Of a DNA stretch of 64,000 bases, positions 1-9,266 are shown one piece after another (the stretch's first letter is position 1; each line of letters begins with the position of its first letter). The notes beneath the pieces were generated by a model. It worked only from the letters and a program-made list of their open reading frames with translations, was not told the origin of the DNA and made no database searches. A program made the translations under genes and the position numbers. Where the stretch lies: contig NZ_CP072308.1 of assembly GCF_017726655.1 (NCBI RefSeq), forward strand, positions 1,674,001 to 1,738,000, written 5' to 3'. Source of the DNA: Agrobacterium tumefaciens. GTDB taxonomy: Bacteria; Pseudomonadota; Alphaproteobacteria; Rhizobiales; Rhizobiaceae.

Positions 1-280
1 AATCAGCAACAAGAAGGTCGACCGGACCATCGCCCTTTGTCTGAAGCGTGAGCTTGCCGGAAAATTTAAGCGAGGTGCCGATCAGCGCCGTCAGAACAGT
101 CGCTTCCGCGAGCAGCCGGGCGACTGCGGCCGGATAGTCATGCCGCTCGAGAATGGCGTTCAGCAATGGCCCAACCTGAACCGCGCGGCCGCGCACATCC
201 AGACCTTCGACCTGAAAGGGTACAACCTTGTCGTCGCCAGCAAAATCGAGATCGTCCAGTTCAACCGTTACATCTGCCAT
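1..280 (-). CDS. hslO: Hsp33 redox-regulated chaperone, N-terminal part (runs off the left edge)
   Basis: Only the first 93 codons are in the window; the protein begins MADVTVELDDLDF and contains the segment VARLLAEATVLTALIGTSLKFSGKLTLQ, which is the conserved N-terminal domain of Hsp33. Hsp33 is a cytoplasmic holdase that zinc loss and disulfide formation switch on under oxidative stress. The zinc-binding cysteines are C-terminal and would lie outside the window. The start is ATG at 280, with GGAG about 8 nt upstream; an ATG at 285 is out of frame. It follows argF on the same strand after a 236-nt gap, so it may be read from the argF transcript or have its own promoter. Family recognition is by eye. 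Confidence 0.85.
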   Translation of the reverse strand, partial: MADVTVELDDLDFAGDDKVVPFQVEGLDVRGRAVQVGPLLNAILERHDYPAAVARLLAEATVLTALIGTSLKFSGKLTLQTKGDGPVDLLVAD

Positions 281-516
281 GTCATACTCCTTGGCGCAGC
301 CGCGGCGCCGCTACCGTCCAAAAGTCCGGCTTTCAAAATGTGCTTTTTTGCTTGTCGCACAGAGACCCGCGAAGAGAAACCGCTCCCGGGGAAAAACGTG
401 CAAATCGTGATGAAGGCCCGCCAGAAAACCGACGAGCCTCTTCGAAGTCCAACAGATGGTAATCGCTGCCGAGAAGTTCAAGCGCCCGTCCGACGTTCAG
501 CAAACGGGTGGTATCT

Positions 517-1434
517 TCAGATGACGCCCATGCACCAGGCGATGATTGATTTCTGCGCGTGGAGGCGGTTTTCCGCCTCGTCGAAGACCACCGATTGCGG
601 GCCGTCGATCACCGCATCCGTCACCTCTTCACCGCGATGGGCCGGAAGGCAATGCATGAACAGGGCGTCCTTTTCAGCCTTGGCCATCAGCGCTTCGTTG
701 ACCTGATAGGGCTGGAAGATGTTGTGGCCGCGCGCCTTGTGTTCCTGGTTCATGGAAACCCATGTGTCGGTTACCACGCAATCGGCGCCAGCGACGGCCT
801 TTTCCGCATCATGATACAGTGCGATCTCGCCGCCGTTGTTGCGGGCCCAGTTCAGGAACTTATCATGCGGTTCGGAACCCATGGGAACCGCCATCGTCAT
901 GCGATACCCGAACCGAGCCGAACCCTCGACGAAGGAATGCAGGACATTGTTGCCGTCGCCCGTCCAGGCAATGGTCTTGCCTTTTATCGGCCCACGATGT
1001 TCCTCGAAGGTCATGATGTCAGCCATGATTTGGCAGGGGTGCGTGTCATCGGTCAGGGCGTTGATGACAGGCACGGTTGCGTGTTCGGCAAGCTCAAGCA
1101 GACGCGAATGATCCGTTGTACGGATCATGATGGCGTCGACATAACGCGACAGGACCTTGGCCGTATCGCCGATCGTTTCGGCACGGCCGAGTTGCATCTC
1201 CGTGCCAGAGAGGAAAAGCGTTTCGCCGCCAAGCTGGCGCATGCCGACATCGAAAGAGACCCGGGTGCGGGTGGACGGCTTTTCGAAGATCATCGCCAGC
1301 ATCTTGCCGGCAAGCGGCTTTTCCGCTGTGCCGGCCTTGGTCGCCGCCTTGCGTGCCCGGGCATCATCGAGAATCGCCCGCAGGTCCTGCGAGCCGACGG
1401 CCGACAGGTCGAGAAAATGTTTAGGTGAAGCCAT
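517..1434 (-). CDS. argF: ornithine carbamoyltransferase
   Basis: Cytoplasmic enzyme that joins carbamoyl phosphate and ornithine to give citrulline in arginine biosynthesis. At 305 residues it has the usual length of the family. Visible motifs are the carbamoyl-phosphate loop STRTR (in [13 protein letters not shown]), the HPCQ motif (THPCQIMAD) and the ornithine-side [11 protein letters not shown] near the C-terminus. I chose the ATG at 1434 ([11 protein letters not shown]), which matches known rhizobial starts and has GGGACAG upstream; in-frame starts at 1449 and 1467 would add up to 11 residues. argD lies 57 nt upstream on the same strand, so argD-argF is probably one operon. Confidence 0.95.
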   Translation of the reverse strand: MASPKHFLDLSAVGSQDLRAILDDARARKAATKAGTAEKPLAGKMLAMIFEKPSTRTRVSFDVGMRQLGGETLFLSGTEMQLGRAETIGDTAKVLSRYVDAIMIRTTDHSRLLELAEHATVPVINALTDDTHPCQIMADIMTFEEHRGPIKGKTIAWTGDGNNVLHSFVEGSARFGYRMTMAVPMGSEPHDKFLNWARNNGGEIALYHDAEKAVAGADCVVTDTWVSMNQEHKARGHNIFQPYQVNEALMAKAEKDALFMHCLPAHRGEEVTDAVIDGPQSVVFDEAENRLHAQKSIIAWCMGVI

Positions 1435-1491
1435 TTCAAACTGTCCCATGCTCGCGAGCCCCGGCAAAGAGGCCCGCCCTTTAGTGTTTTC

Positions 1492-2691
1492 TCAGGCGAT
1501 TTTCGCCTGTTTTGCGGTCAGGGATGCGGCGGCCGCTTCCACGCGCGCCAGACCCTCACGGGCCTCTTCCGCGGTGGTGACGAGCGGCGGCAGGAGACGG
1601 ATGACATTGTCACCCGCCGGTACACCAAGCAGATGTTCCGCACGCATGGCCTGGAGCAATTCACCCGAGGGGATCCTCGCCTTGATGCCGAGAAGCAGGC
1701 CCTCGCCGCGAATTTCCTCGATCACGTCGGGGTAACGATCCTTCAATGAGGCAAGCCCCTGGCGGAACACAAGCGCGACATCACGAACATTGTCCAGAAA
1801 GCCGTCAGCAAGAACAACATCAAGGACCGCATTGCCGACGGCCATCGCCAGCGGATTGCCGCCATAGGTCGTGCCGTGCACACCCGCCGTCATGCCGGAA
1901 GCAGCTTCGGCCGTTGCGAGGCAGGCGCCAAGCGGGAACCCGCCGCCGATACCCTTGGCAACCGCCATGATATCGGGCGCGACGCCGGTGTGCTCATAGG
2001 CGAAAAGCTTACCCGTACGTCCGACGCCGGTCTGAACCTCATCGAAGATCAGCAGCATGCCGTGCTCGTCACAGAGCGAGCGCAGCAGTTGCAGGAATTC
2101 CTTCCCCGGCGCGCGGATGCCGCCCTCGCCCTGAATCGGCTCGATCAGCAGCGCTGCTGTTTCGGCCGTGATGGCGGCTTTCAGCGCATCGACGTCACCG
2201 AAGGGAACCTGATCGAAACCTTCGACCTTGGGACCGAAACCTTCGAGATATTTCTGTTGGCCACCGGCAGCGATCGTCGCCAGCGTCCGGCCATGGAAGG
2301 CGCCTTCAAAGGTGATGATGCGAAACTTCTCAGGATGGCCCTTGGAATAATGGTAACGGCGTGCGGTCTTGATCGCGCATTCCAGCGCTTCCGCGCCGGA
2401 ATTGGTGAAGAAAACCTTGTCGGCGAAGGTTGCTTCCGTCAGACGCTTGGCAAGCTTTTCCTGGCCCGGCACTTCATAGAGGTTGGAGACGTGCCAGACC
2501 TTTTCGGCCTGCGTCTTGATCGCGTCCACGAGGTGCGGATGGGCATGGCCCAGCGAATTCACAGCCACGCCAGCCGCAAAATCGAGATATCGCTCGCCGC
2601 TTTCCGTGTACAGCCAGACGCCCTCGCCTCGCTCAAAACGCAGGGGGGCTCTTGCAAATGTATCGAACAATGGCGCGGCGGCTTCGGCCAT
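1492..2691 (-). CDS. argD: acetylornithine/N-succinyldiaminopimelate aminotransferase
   Basis: Class-III PLP-dependent aminotransferase of arginine (and possibly lysine) biosynthesis; 399 residues. The PLP-lysine segment [16 protein letters not shown], the [16 protein letters not shown] cofactor-binding stretch and [12 protein letters not shown] are all present. The open frame continues 93 codons further upstream, but the start at 2691 ([19 protein letters not shown]) has a good AAGGAG Shine-Dalgarno 10 nt before it and gives the normal family length. It is first in the argD-argF pair. A putative promoter and a hairpin lie in its leader. Confidence 0.95.
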   Translation of the reverse strand: MAEAAAPLFDTFARAPLRFERGEGVWLYTESGERYLDFAAGVAVNSLGHAHPHLVDAIKTQAEKVWHVSNLYEVPGQEKLAKRLTEATFADKVFFTNSGAEALECAIKTARRYHYSKGHPEKFRIITFEGAFHGRTLATIAAGGQQKYLEGFGPKVEGFDQVPFGDVDALKAAITAETAALLIEPIQGEGGIRAPGKEFLQLLRSLCDEHGMLLIFDEVQTGVGRTGKLFAYEHTGVAPDIMAVAKGIGGGFPLGACLATAEAASGMTAGVHGTTYGGNPLAMAVGNAVLDVVLADGFLDNVRDVALVFRQGLASLKDRYPDVIEEIRGEGLLLGIKARIPSGELLQAMRAEHLLGVPAGDNVIRLLPPLVTTAEEAREGLARVEAAAASLTAKQAKIA

Positions 2692-2775
2692 GGCTGTATC
2701 ACTCCTTGCGCAAATGCGCTGTAAGACGGTTGTCAATAGGCTCTTAGGGTTATCCCTTGCCTGAAAATCAAAAAT

Positions 2776-2826
2776 GCCGCCTCGCGGCGGCAGGGGCACT
2801 ATTGTCACTTCGCTTGCCGATGTCAA
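2776..2826 (-). promoter_or_regulatory. putative argD promoter and leader hairpin
   Basis: On the minus strand a TTGACA box (complement of 2821-2826) and an AATAGT box (complement of 2798-2803) are 17 nt apart, a good sigma-70 spacing with a weak -10. Just downstream a perfect 6-bp GCCGCC/GGCGGC stem with a 4-nt loop (2776-2791) is followed by ATTTTTGATTTT, resembling an intrinsic terminator inside the argD leader. If the promoter is right, the hairpin would be at the extreme 5' end of the mRNA and would be stabilising rather than terminating. The rest of the 431-nt argD-gcrA gap shows no gene. Confidence 0.4.
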
Positions 2827-3122
2827 CAAAAGTCCGTATTCCCTAGGGTTCTCAAGCCCTAGTAGGTGGCTGGGCGTCAGACCCAAGGTGTTGCCTTTCT
2901 GACTCAACTCGCCAGCAAGTTGGGGAAAACCGCAAAATCGATTCGAGATGATTCCCGCGACTCTTGCCACGGAGTCTGCGTGGCACTAGGTTAATCGCTA
3001 ATTACTAGACTGCAATGCGGCGGAACTAGTCACCAAAAATCAGGCAGAAACCACACTCGCGGCACACCCGCGAGACGGAGAGGGATTCTGCCAAAAATAC
3101 ACGCGAAAAGCGGAGAAGCGGC

Positions 3123-3656
3123 ATGAACTGGACAGACGAACGGGTCGAAAAGCTCAAGAAATTGTGGTCCGAGGGACTTAGCGCCAGCCAGATAGCAGCG
3201 CAGCTGGGCGGCGTCAGCCGCAACGCCGTCATTGGCAAGGTCCACCGTCTCAACCTGCCGGGTCGCGTCAAGGCTGGCGGTCCCGTCACTTCGGCGCGCA
3301 CAGCGCCCAAGCGGACTGCTGCCCCTGCCCCTCGCGCGGCGAATTTTGCTGGCCGCGTCAACGCTGCACCGGCCCGGATCCTGACGCGTTCCAACGCCGC
3401 GACCGCCCTTCAGGAAGAGGTCGGCATCGAGACCGCGGAAGTTCTCGATTACGTTCCTTCCAGAAACGTCGTCACGCCAATCTCCCGTCGTCTGACGCTG
3501 ACGGAACTGACCGAGCGCACCTGCAAATGGCCGGTCGGCGACCCCTTGAAAGACGATTTCCATTTCTGCGGCTGTGAAGCGCTGGAATCTTCGCCCTATT
3601 GCAAGTTCCATGCGAAACTCGCCTATCAGCCGGTAAGCGAGCGCCGTAAAGCTTGA
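3123..3656 (+). CDS. gcrA: GcrA cell cycle regulator
   Basis: Alphaproteobacterial cell-cycle transcription factor that works with sigma-70 holoenzyme at CcrM-methylated promoters. The N-terminal 45 residues (MNWTDERVEKLKKLWSEG, then SASQIAAQLGGVSRNAVIGKVHRL) are the typical GcrA DNA-binding domain. A low-complexity Ala/Pro/Arg linker follows, and the C-terminal half carries the sigma-interacting domain with cysteines (RTCKWPVGDP, HFCGCEA, SPYCKFHAKLAY). The length of 177 aa is normal. It is transcribed divergently from argD, with GGAG upstream of the ATG and an intrinsic terminator 30 nt after the stop. Confidence 0.95.
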   Translation: MNWTDERVEKLKKLWSEGLSASQIAAQLGGVSRNAVIGKVHRLNLPGRVKAGGPVTSARTAPKRTAAPAPRAANFAGRVNAAPARILTRSNAATALQEEVGIETAEVLDYVPSRNVVTPISRRLTLTELTERTCKWPVGDPLKDDFHFCGCEALESSPYCKFHAKLAYQPVSERRKA

Positions 3657-3688
3657 GTGTTGCGGCACGCATTTGACACTCAAAAACT

Positions 3689-3712
3689 ACGGGCCTTCGG
3701 GCCCGTTTTTTT
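3689..3712 (+). terminator. gcrA intrinsic terminator
   Basis: A perfect 7-bp stem (ACGGGCC/GGCCCGT) closed by a TTCG tetraloop is followed directly by seven T residues. It lies 33 nt after the gcrA stop codon. Confidence 0.9.
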
Positions 3713-3748
3713 GTGCCAAAACCAGAGCGGATCGGGATCAACCACAAC

Positions 3749-3783
3749 AAAAGGCCCGACACCAATCCGGTTTCGGGCCTTTT
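3749..3783. terminator. bidirectional terminator between gcrA and phoB
   Basis: Inverted repeat AAAAGGCCCGA/TCGGGCCTTTT with A/T runs on both sides. It can end plus-strand read-through from gcrA and the minus-strand pho-pst operon, whose last gene phoB stops at 3836. Confidence 0.8.
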
Positions 3784-3835
3784 GTTTTTCGCGGAAAATT
3801 ACCTTGATGGAACGCGCCAGTCGGATGGCGTCCGC

Positions 3836-4519
3836 TCAGGCTTCCATGGAATAGCCGGCGCCGCGCACCGTGCGGATGACATCCTGCATGTGCGAAAAAT
3901 TAAGCGCCTTACGCAGGCGTCCGACATGCACGTCGACGGTACGCTCATCGACGTAGATATCATGGCCCCAGACACCATCGAGCAATTGCGAACGGGAGAA
4001 CACCCTGCCCGGAGAGGTCATCAGGAATTCCAGAAGGCGAAACTCCGTCGGACCGAGACGCACTTCACGGCTTTTGCGGTGAACGCGATGCGTCTCGCGA
4101 TCCAGTTCGATATCCCCGCATTTCAGCACCGAAGACAGAACCTCGGGGCGGGCCCGGCGGAGCATGGCCTTGACGCGGGCCATGAGTTCCGGCGTGGAGA
4201 ACGGCTTGACGACATAATCGTCCGCACCCGTTGCGAGGCCACGAACACGTTCGCTTTCCTCGCCGCGAGCCGTCAGCATGATGATGGGCAGGCGTTCCGT
4301 TTCCGGCCGCATTCTGAGCCGACGGCAAAGCTCGATACCGGATACACCAGGCAGCATCCAGTCTAGAATGAGAAGATCGGGGGTACGTTCCTGAAGCCTG
4401 ATTTCCGCCTCGTCACCACGGGGTATCGTGTCGACATCGTATCCCTCAGCCTCGAGATTGTAACGAAGAAGGACGCTGAGCGCTTCCTCATCTTCCACAA
4501 CTGCAATCTTGGGCACCAT
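3836..4519 (-). CDS. phoB: phosphate regulon response regulator PhoB
   Basis: OmpR-family two-component regulator of the phosphate regulon, 227 aa. The receiver domain (residues 1-120) has the acidic pocket VVEDEE, phospho-acceptor Asp53 in ILDWMLPG and the Lys in DYVVKPFS. The C-terminal winged helix (about 130-225) has FRLLEFLMTSPGRVFSRSQLLDGVWG and DVHVGRLRKAL. It is expected to be phosphorylated by the PhoR encoded in the same cluster and to bind PHO boxes such as the one before pstS. Last gene of the phoR-pst-phoU-phoB series, 31 nt after phoU. Confidence 0.96.
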   Translation of the reverse strand: MVPKIAVVEDEEALSVLLRYNLEAEGYDVDTIPRGDEAEIRLQERTPDLLILDWMLPGVSGIELCRRLRMRPETERLPIIMLTARGEESERVRGLATGADDYVVKPFSTPELMARVKAMLRRARPEVLSSVLKCGDIELDRETHRVHRKSREVRLGPTEFRLLEFLMTSPGRVFSRSQLLDGVWGHDIYVDERTVDVHVGRLRKALNFSHMQDVIRTVRGAGYSMEA

Positions 4520-4550
4520 ATGCTGAACTCCGCAAGGCTTTGCCTGTCTC

Positions 4551-5276
4551 TTACTCGGTCACCGAACCGAGCGTGTTGGAACTGTCGTCCTTCGGACGCT
4601 CGCCCTCCGGCTGGCTGCCGGTGGTCATGTAATAGATTGTCTCGGCGATATTGGTGGCATGGTCGCCGATGCGCTCGATGTTCTTGGCGCAGAACAGAAG
4701 ATGCGTGCAGGTCGTGATATTGCGCGGGTCTTCCATCATGTAGGTCAGAAGCTCGCGGAAGAGCGAGGTGTACATGGCATCGATTTCCTCATCGCGCTCG
4801 CGGATGGCATTGGCCTTCTCGGCGGAGCGGGTCGAATAGACGTCGAGGACTTCCTTGAGCTGCACCAGCGCCAGTTCCGACAGGTGTTCGAGACCACGGG
4901 CAAGCTTGCGCGGCACGCCGGTGCCGGCAACCGCAATCACGCGCTTGGCCGTGTTCTTGCCAAGATCGCCCACACGCTCGAGATCGGCTGCAATACGCAG
5001 CGTGCCGATGATTTCACGAAGGTCTGCCGCCATCGGCTGGCGCTTGGCGATGGTGACGATTGCCTTGTCGCCGATCTCACGCTCGGCGTGATCGAGGATG
5101 GTGTCGTCAGAAATGACTTTCTGCGCCAGCGCGGCATCCGAGTTCACGAGCGCCCGCACGGCGTCGGCACACATCTGTTCGGCAAGGCCACCCATTTCCG
5201 AAATACGGCGTGTGAGGAATTTCAACTCCTCATCATAGGCAGACATGATATGCGAATGGGTCGTTGTCTGGTTCAC
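4551..5276 (-). CDS. phoU: phosphate transport system accessory protein PhoU
   Basis: Helical-bundle protein that couples the PstSCAB transporter to PhoR and holds the regulon off when phosphate is plentiful. The two repeated metal-binding PhoU signatures can be seen: RISEMGGLAEQMCADAVRAL with ERVGDLGKNTAKR, and later CAKNIERIGDHATNIAETIYY. The length of 241 aa is normal. The start codon is GTG at 5276, supported by GGAGG 7 nt upstream; the ATG ten codons in (MSAYDEELKFL) is an alternative. Located between pstB and phoB. Confidence 0.95.
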   Translation of the reverse strand: MNQTTTHSHIMSAYDEELKFLTRRISEMGGLAEQMCADAVRALVNSDAALAQKVISDDTILDHAEREIGDKAIVTIAKRQPMAADLREIIGTLRIAADLERVGDLGKNTAKRVIAVAGTGVPRKLARGLEHLSELALVQLKEVLDVYSTRSAEKANAIRERDEEIDAMYTSLFRELLTYMMEDPRNITTCTHLLFCAKNIERIGDHATNIAETIYYMTTGSQPEGERPKDDSSNTLGSVTE

Positions 5277-5371
5277 GGTCTAGTCCTCCGGCTTGGCCTG
5301 CAGGCCGTGCCCGGAGCGGGACACGGCAGCGGCACCAGTCTTGTTCGGTTTCTTTGAAGCGCCGGCCTGTA

Positions 5372-6187
5372 TCAGCCGAAGCGGCCCATGATGTAATCCT
5401 GCGTGCGCTGATCATCCGGATTGGTGAACATCTTGTCGGTTTCGTTTTCCTCAACAAGATGACCAAGGTGGAACATGGCCGTGCGCTGGGAAACACGCGC
5501 CGCCTGCTGCATGGAGTGCGTGACGATGACGATGGTGTAGTTTGTCCGCAGCTCGTGGATCAGTTCCTCGACCTTCGCGGTGGCAATCGGGTCCAGCGCC
5601 GAGCAGGGCTCGTCCATCAGGATCACTTCCGGGCTGACGGCGATCGCACGGGCGATGCAAAGGCGCTGCTGCTGACCGCCGGAAAGGCCCGTGCCGGACT
5701 CATGCAAACGGTCCTTCACCTCGTTCCAGAGACCGGCTCGCTGGAGGCTCTGCTCAACGATCAGGTCCATATCCGCCTTGTTGCGGGCGAGCCCGTGGAT
5801 CCGCGGGCCGTAGGAAATGTTTTCGTAGATCGACTTCGGGAAGGGGTTCGGCTTCTGGAACACCATACCGACGCGGGCGCGCAGTTCCACCACATCGATC
5901 GCCTGGTCATAGATATCGTCGGTATCGAGCGTGATCTTGCCGGTGACGCGGCAACCGTCGATCGTGTCGTTCATACGGTTCAGGGTGCGCAGGAACGTGG
6001 ATTTGCCGCAGCCCGAGGGGCCGATCAACGCGGTCACGGTGTTTTCCCGGACGTTGAGGTTCACGTCGTAAAGCGCGCGCTTTTCGCCGTAATAAACCGA
6101 TACGTCCTTACCGATCATCTTGTATGAGACTTCATTCATTTTCTTGTCCAGCGCCTTTTCAACTGCTGCTTCCGACAACATGTTCAT
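5372..6187 (-). CDS. pstB: phosphate ABC transporter ATP-binding protein PstB
   Basis: ATPase of the high-affinity phosphate importer, cytoplasmic face of the inner membrane. Walker [10 protein letters not shown] is near residues 56-64, the ABC signature is LSGGQQQRL, Walker B is [12 protein letters not shown], and the switch histidine is in VTHSMQQ. The length of 271 aa is normal for PstB. It lies 14 nt after pstA and 95 nt before phoU. A second in-frame ATG at codon 17 ([12 protein letters not shown]) is possible, but the first start fits homologues. Confidence 0.95.
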   Translation of the reverse strand: MNMLSEAAVEKALDKKMNEVSYKMIGKDVSVYYGEKRALYDVNLNVRENTVTALIGPSGCGKSTFLRTLNRMNDTIDGCRVTGKITLDTDDIYDQAIDVVELRARVGMVFQKPNPFPKSIYENISYGPRIHGLARNKADMDLIVEQSLQRAGLWNEVKDRLHESGTGLSGGQQQRLCIARAIAVSPEVILMDEPCSALDPIATAKVEELIHELRTNYTIVIVTHSMQQAARVSQRTAMFHLGHLVEENETDKMFTNPDDQRTQDYIMGRFG

Positions 6188-6201
6188 TGCTCAATCTCCC
6201 T

Positions 6202-7524
6202 TTACCAGCGCCGTTCGAAGCGGCGACGCAACAGGATTGCGCCCACATTCATGACGATGAGGAACAAAAGCAGGATGATGATAGCGCCGGATGTCCGTTC
6301 GACAAAGGCGCGCTCTGCCTCATTCGCCCACATGTAAATCTGCACCGGCAGGGCCGTGGACGGATCCATCGGCGTTGTCGGATAGTTCGCGACGAATGCC
6401 ACCATGCCGATGAGGAGCAGCGGCGCCGTTTCGCCGAGCGCATGCGCAAGGCCGATGATCGTGCCGGTCAGGATGCCGGGCATGGCAAGCGGCAGCACGT
6501 GGTGGAAGATCGTCTGCATCTTGGAGGCACCGAGACCGAGCGCCGCGGCACGGATCGAGGGCGGCACGGCTTTCAGGGCGGCGCGGGTCGCGATGATAAT
6601 GGTCGGCAGTGTCATCAGCGTGAGCACAAGCCCGCCGACCAGCGAAGCCGAGCGCGGAAAGCCCATGAAGTTGATGAAGACGGAGAGACCAAGCAGACCG
6701 TAAACAATGGAGGGCACAGCCGCGAGATTGTTGATGTTTACCTCGATGAGGTCGGTCAGACGGTTCTTCGGGGCGAACTCTTCGAGATAGATCGAGGCGG
6801 CGACGCCGATCGGCAGCGACAGCACCAGCACGATCATCATCATGTAGAAGGAACCGATCAGCGCCACGCCGACACCTGCTGCTTCCGGACGGCTCGAATT
6901 GCCGTTGACGAAAATGCCGGTGTTGAAGTGTTTGGCAAGCTGGCCGCTTTCGGCGAGCTGGTTCATCCACCCGAGTTGCTGGTTGGAGATACGCCTGTTA
7001 GCTTCATCGGCACTCATATCGACCTGGCCCTTGAAGGCGCTGTCGACATCGCCCGACGCCAGAAGCGTGACGGTACGCGTGGTGCCGATGACGGCGGGAT
7101 CGGCGACGACGATGTCGCGCAACTGCGTGCGAACGCTGTCGGAGATCAGGAGGTTGACGGCGCGAAGACCGGCCTTGTCCGTCGGCGCGACGCCGAGAAC
7201 TTTGGCGACCGCATCGCGAGCGATGATGGGATAATTGGCCGTCATCAGCTTCGCCGGATTGGTGGCACGCTCATTCTTCGGGTCGATGATCTTTTCCGAA
7301 AACTCGACCGGAACGGTAATCATCGTCTGCTGGAACGCGGTGTAACCCTTGGAGACCACGGAGAAAAGCAGCAGGAAGAGAAAGATGAGGCCGAAGGAAA
7401 TCGCAGCCATGCCGTAGGCGCGGAAACGGCGTTCGGCGGCATAACGGCGCTTGATGCCGATATCGCGACGCGTGGCTCTGGTGACTGCGGGGGCGCCTGT
7501 TGCGGGAGAAACGATGTCGGTCAT
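6202..7524 (-). CDS. pstA: phosphate ABC transporter permease PstA
   Basis: Inner-membrane permease of the phosphate importer, 440 aa. This is longer than enterobacterial PstA (about 300), with an extra periplasmic region after the first membrane segment (about residues 35-55), as in rhizobial homologues. The binding-protein-dependent permease domain fills the C-terminal half and has the EAA-loop segment RAAALGLGASKMQTIFHHVLPLAMPGI. The start ATG at 7524 overlaps the pstC stop by four bases (ATGA), indicating translational coupling. Confidence 0.93.
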   Translation of the reverse strand: MTDIVSPATGAPAVTRATRRDIGIKRRYAAERRFRAYGMAAISFGLIFLFLLLFSVVSKGYTAFQQTMITVPVEFSEKIIDPKNERATNPAKLMTANYPIIARDAVAKVLGVAPTDKAGLRAVNLLISDSVRTQLRDIVVADPAVIGTTRTVTLLASGDVDSAFKGQVDMSADEANRRISNQQLGWMNQLAESGQLAKHFNTGIFVNGNSSRPEAAGVGVALIGSFYMMMIVLVLSLPIGVAASIYLEEFAPKNRLTDLIEVNINNLAAVPSIVYGLLGLSVFINFMGFPRSASLVGGLVLTLMTLPTIIIATRAALKAVPPSIRAAALGLGASKMQTIFHHVLPLAMPGILTGTIIGLAHALGETAPLLLIGMVAFVANYPTTPMDPSTALPVQIYMWANEAERAFVERTSGAIIILLLFLIVMNVGAILLRRRFERRW

Positions 7525-9005
7525 TCATATTGCTCCCGGTATTTGCGCACGATGTAAAGCGCGTAGATATTCAGGCAAAGCGTGATGGCAAAAAGCGTGA
7601 TGCCGAGCGCGAAAGCGACCAGCGTCTGCGGCGAGGTGAATTCGAGGTCGCCGGTGAGCTGGCTGACGATCTTGACGGTGACGGTGGTCATCGGCTCGAA
7701 GGGGTTGAGCTGAAGACGGGCTGCCACGCCGGCAGCAAGAACCACGATCATGGTCTCGCCGATGGCGCGCGACGCCGTCATCAGCACGGCGCCGACGATG
7801 CCTGGAAGGGCGGCGGGAACGATGACCCTCTTGATGGTCTCTGAGCGCGTGGCGCCAAGGCCGAGCGAACCGTCGCGCAGCGAACGTGGAACGGCGGTGA
7901 TGATATCATCCGACAGCGACGACACGTAGGGAATAAGCATGATGCCCATGACAAAGCCGGCGGTGATGACGCTCTGGGCCTGGATGAAGTTGGCGTAATT
8001 GCCAGTCGCCAGACCATTGATCTGCGTGGAAATGTCTCTGAGGAACGGGCCAACCGTCGTGAGTGCGAAGAAGCCGTAGACGATGGTGGGAATGCCGGCG
8101 AGCACCTCCAGCAACGGCTTGGCAACCGAGCGGAGGCGAGGCGAGGCATATTCCGACATGTAGATTGCCGAAAACAGACCCACGGGAACCGCAACGAGCA
8201 TGGCGACGAAGCCGATGTAGAGCGTACCAGCGAGCAACGGGATCAGGCCGAACTGTCCTGATGAGTCCGTGGCGCCCGCAGCGGCAAAACGTGGATCCCA
8301 TACGGTCCCGAAGAAGAACTGGTGCGCCGGAACCATGGTGAAGAACTGGATCGCCTCCGTGAGCATCGACAGGACAATGCCGATGGTCGTGAGGATAGCG
8401 ATGGAGGAGGCTACGATGAGCGCCGCAAGAATGACCTTCTCGACCTGATTGCGCGCCCGAAAGCGCGGAGCAATCGCCCGCAGCGCATAGATCGCACCAC
8501 CGACCGCAGCCAGCAGCACAACGGCGATCATCGCGACGCGGCTTGTGGAGGTCATGGTATTCAGTGTCTGGGCGGCATCGATCATGAACCGCTGCGGGTC
8601 ACCGGCGATCGCCACGCCCTTGGACGCCAGAAGCGGGCGGGCGGCGGCCACGTCGGCGTCAATCTGCGCCATTTCCTCGGGCGTCAGGCGTTGTAGGCCA
8701 CGGGCGATCGAGGTCACCATGCCATAGGTCAGGCTCTGCTGCGCTTCGGACTGGGCACGAACGTCTTCCGGGAAATTGCCACGGACTGCCGAGGTCACGA
8801 CAAGCGGGCTGACGATGAGCCAGGCGCAGAGAATGAGCGCCGCCGGCAGAACCGTCCAGATAACGGCATAGGAACCGTGGTAGCCGGCCCGTGAATGCAT
8901 GTTGGAGGGGCGGCCTCCAGACAGGACAGCGGCTCTGCGGCTGCCCAGCAGATAGCTGCCGATGCCGATGAGCGCCAGTATCAGCAAAAGGATCGATGTG
9001 TTCAT
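7521..9005 (-). CDS. pstC: phosphate ABC transporter permease PstC
   Basis: Partner permease of PstA; 494 aa with an N-terminal membrane segment (TSILLLILALIGIGSYLLG), further segments around residues 45-70, and the C-terminal permease domain carrying the EAA motif (DGSLGLGATRSETIKRVIVPAALPGIV). I start it at ATG 9005, preceded by GAGGGA; the frame is open to 9035 but without a better site. The pstS terminator-like hairpin and 230 further bases separate it from pstS, a common arrangement giving more binding protein than permease. Confidence 0.93.
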   Translation of the reverse strand: MNTSILLLILALIGIGSYLLGSRRAAVLSGGRPSNMHSRAGYHGSYAVIWTVLPAALILCAWLIVSPLVVTSAVRGNFPEDVRAQSEAQQSLTYGMVTSIARGLQRLTPEEMAQIDADVAAARPLLASKGVAIAGDPQRFMIDAAQTLNTMTSTSRVAMIAVVLLAAVGGAIYALRAIAPRFRARNQVEKVILAALIVASSIAILTTIGIVLSMLTEAIQFFTMVPAHQFFFGTVWDPRFAAAGATDSSGQFGLIPLLAGTLYIGFVAMLVAVPVGLFSAIYMSEYASPRLRSVAKPLLEVLAGIPTIVYGFFALTTVGPFLRDISTQINGLATGNYANFIQAQSVITAGFVMGIMLIPYVSSLSDDIITAVPRSLRDGSLGLGATRSETIKRVIVPAALPGIVGAVLMTASRAIGETMIVVLAAGVAARLQLNPFEPMTTVTVKIVSQLTGDLEFTSPQTLVAFALGITLFAITLCLNIYALYIVRKYREQYE

Positions 9006-9232
9006 TAGAGTTCCCTCGGCGTGCCTCAGAAGCACGGTGCGATAGCGGGCAAATCAAAAAGTCATCAAAACGAGACCGCTGGACCACCCCAGGATGCTTG
9101 CCGTCTGACTGTATCATCGTCTGGCAAGCGTCAAGGTTGATACATCCTATCCATCTGCAATCCATCGACAATCATGTGGATGGTGATGACTAGGAACTGT
9201 CAACCGCGGCCAGGCGCGGCGGCAGCGGGAGC

Positions 9233-9261
9233 AAAAGGGGCACGGCAGAACCGTGCCCCTT
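9233..9261 (-). terminator. pstS-pstC intergenic terminator
   Basis: A perfect 11-bp stem (AAGGGGCACGG and its complement) with a 5-nt loop is followed by TTTT on the minus strand, starting 5 nt after the pstS stop codon. It would partly end transcription after pstS or protect the pstS message, lowering expression of pstC and the genes downstream. Confidence 0.85.
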
Positions 9262-9266
9262 CTTTA

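Noticed and set aside
559..1428. Long plus-strand open frame opposite argF
   Set aside because: Shadow of argF in a G+C-rich gene; the minus frame has all OTCase motifs.
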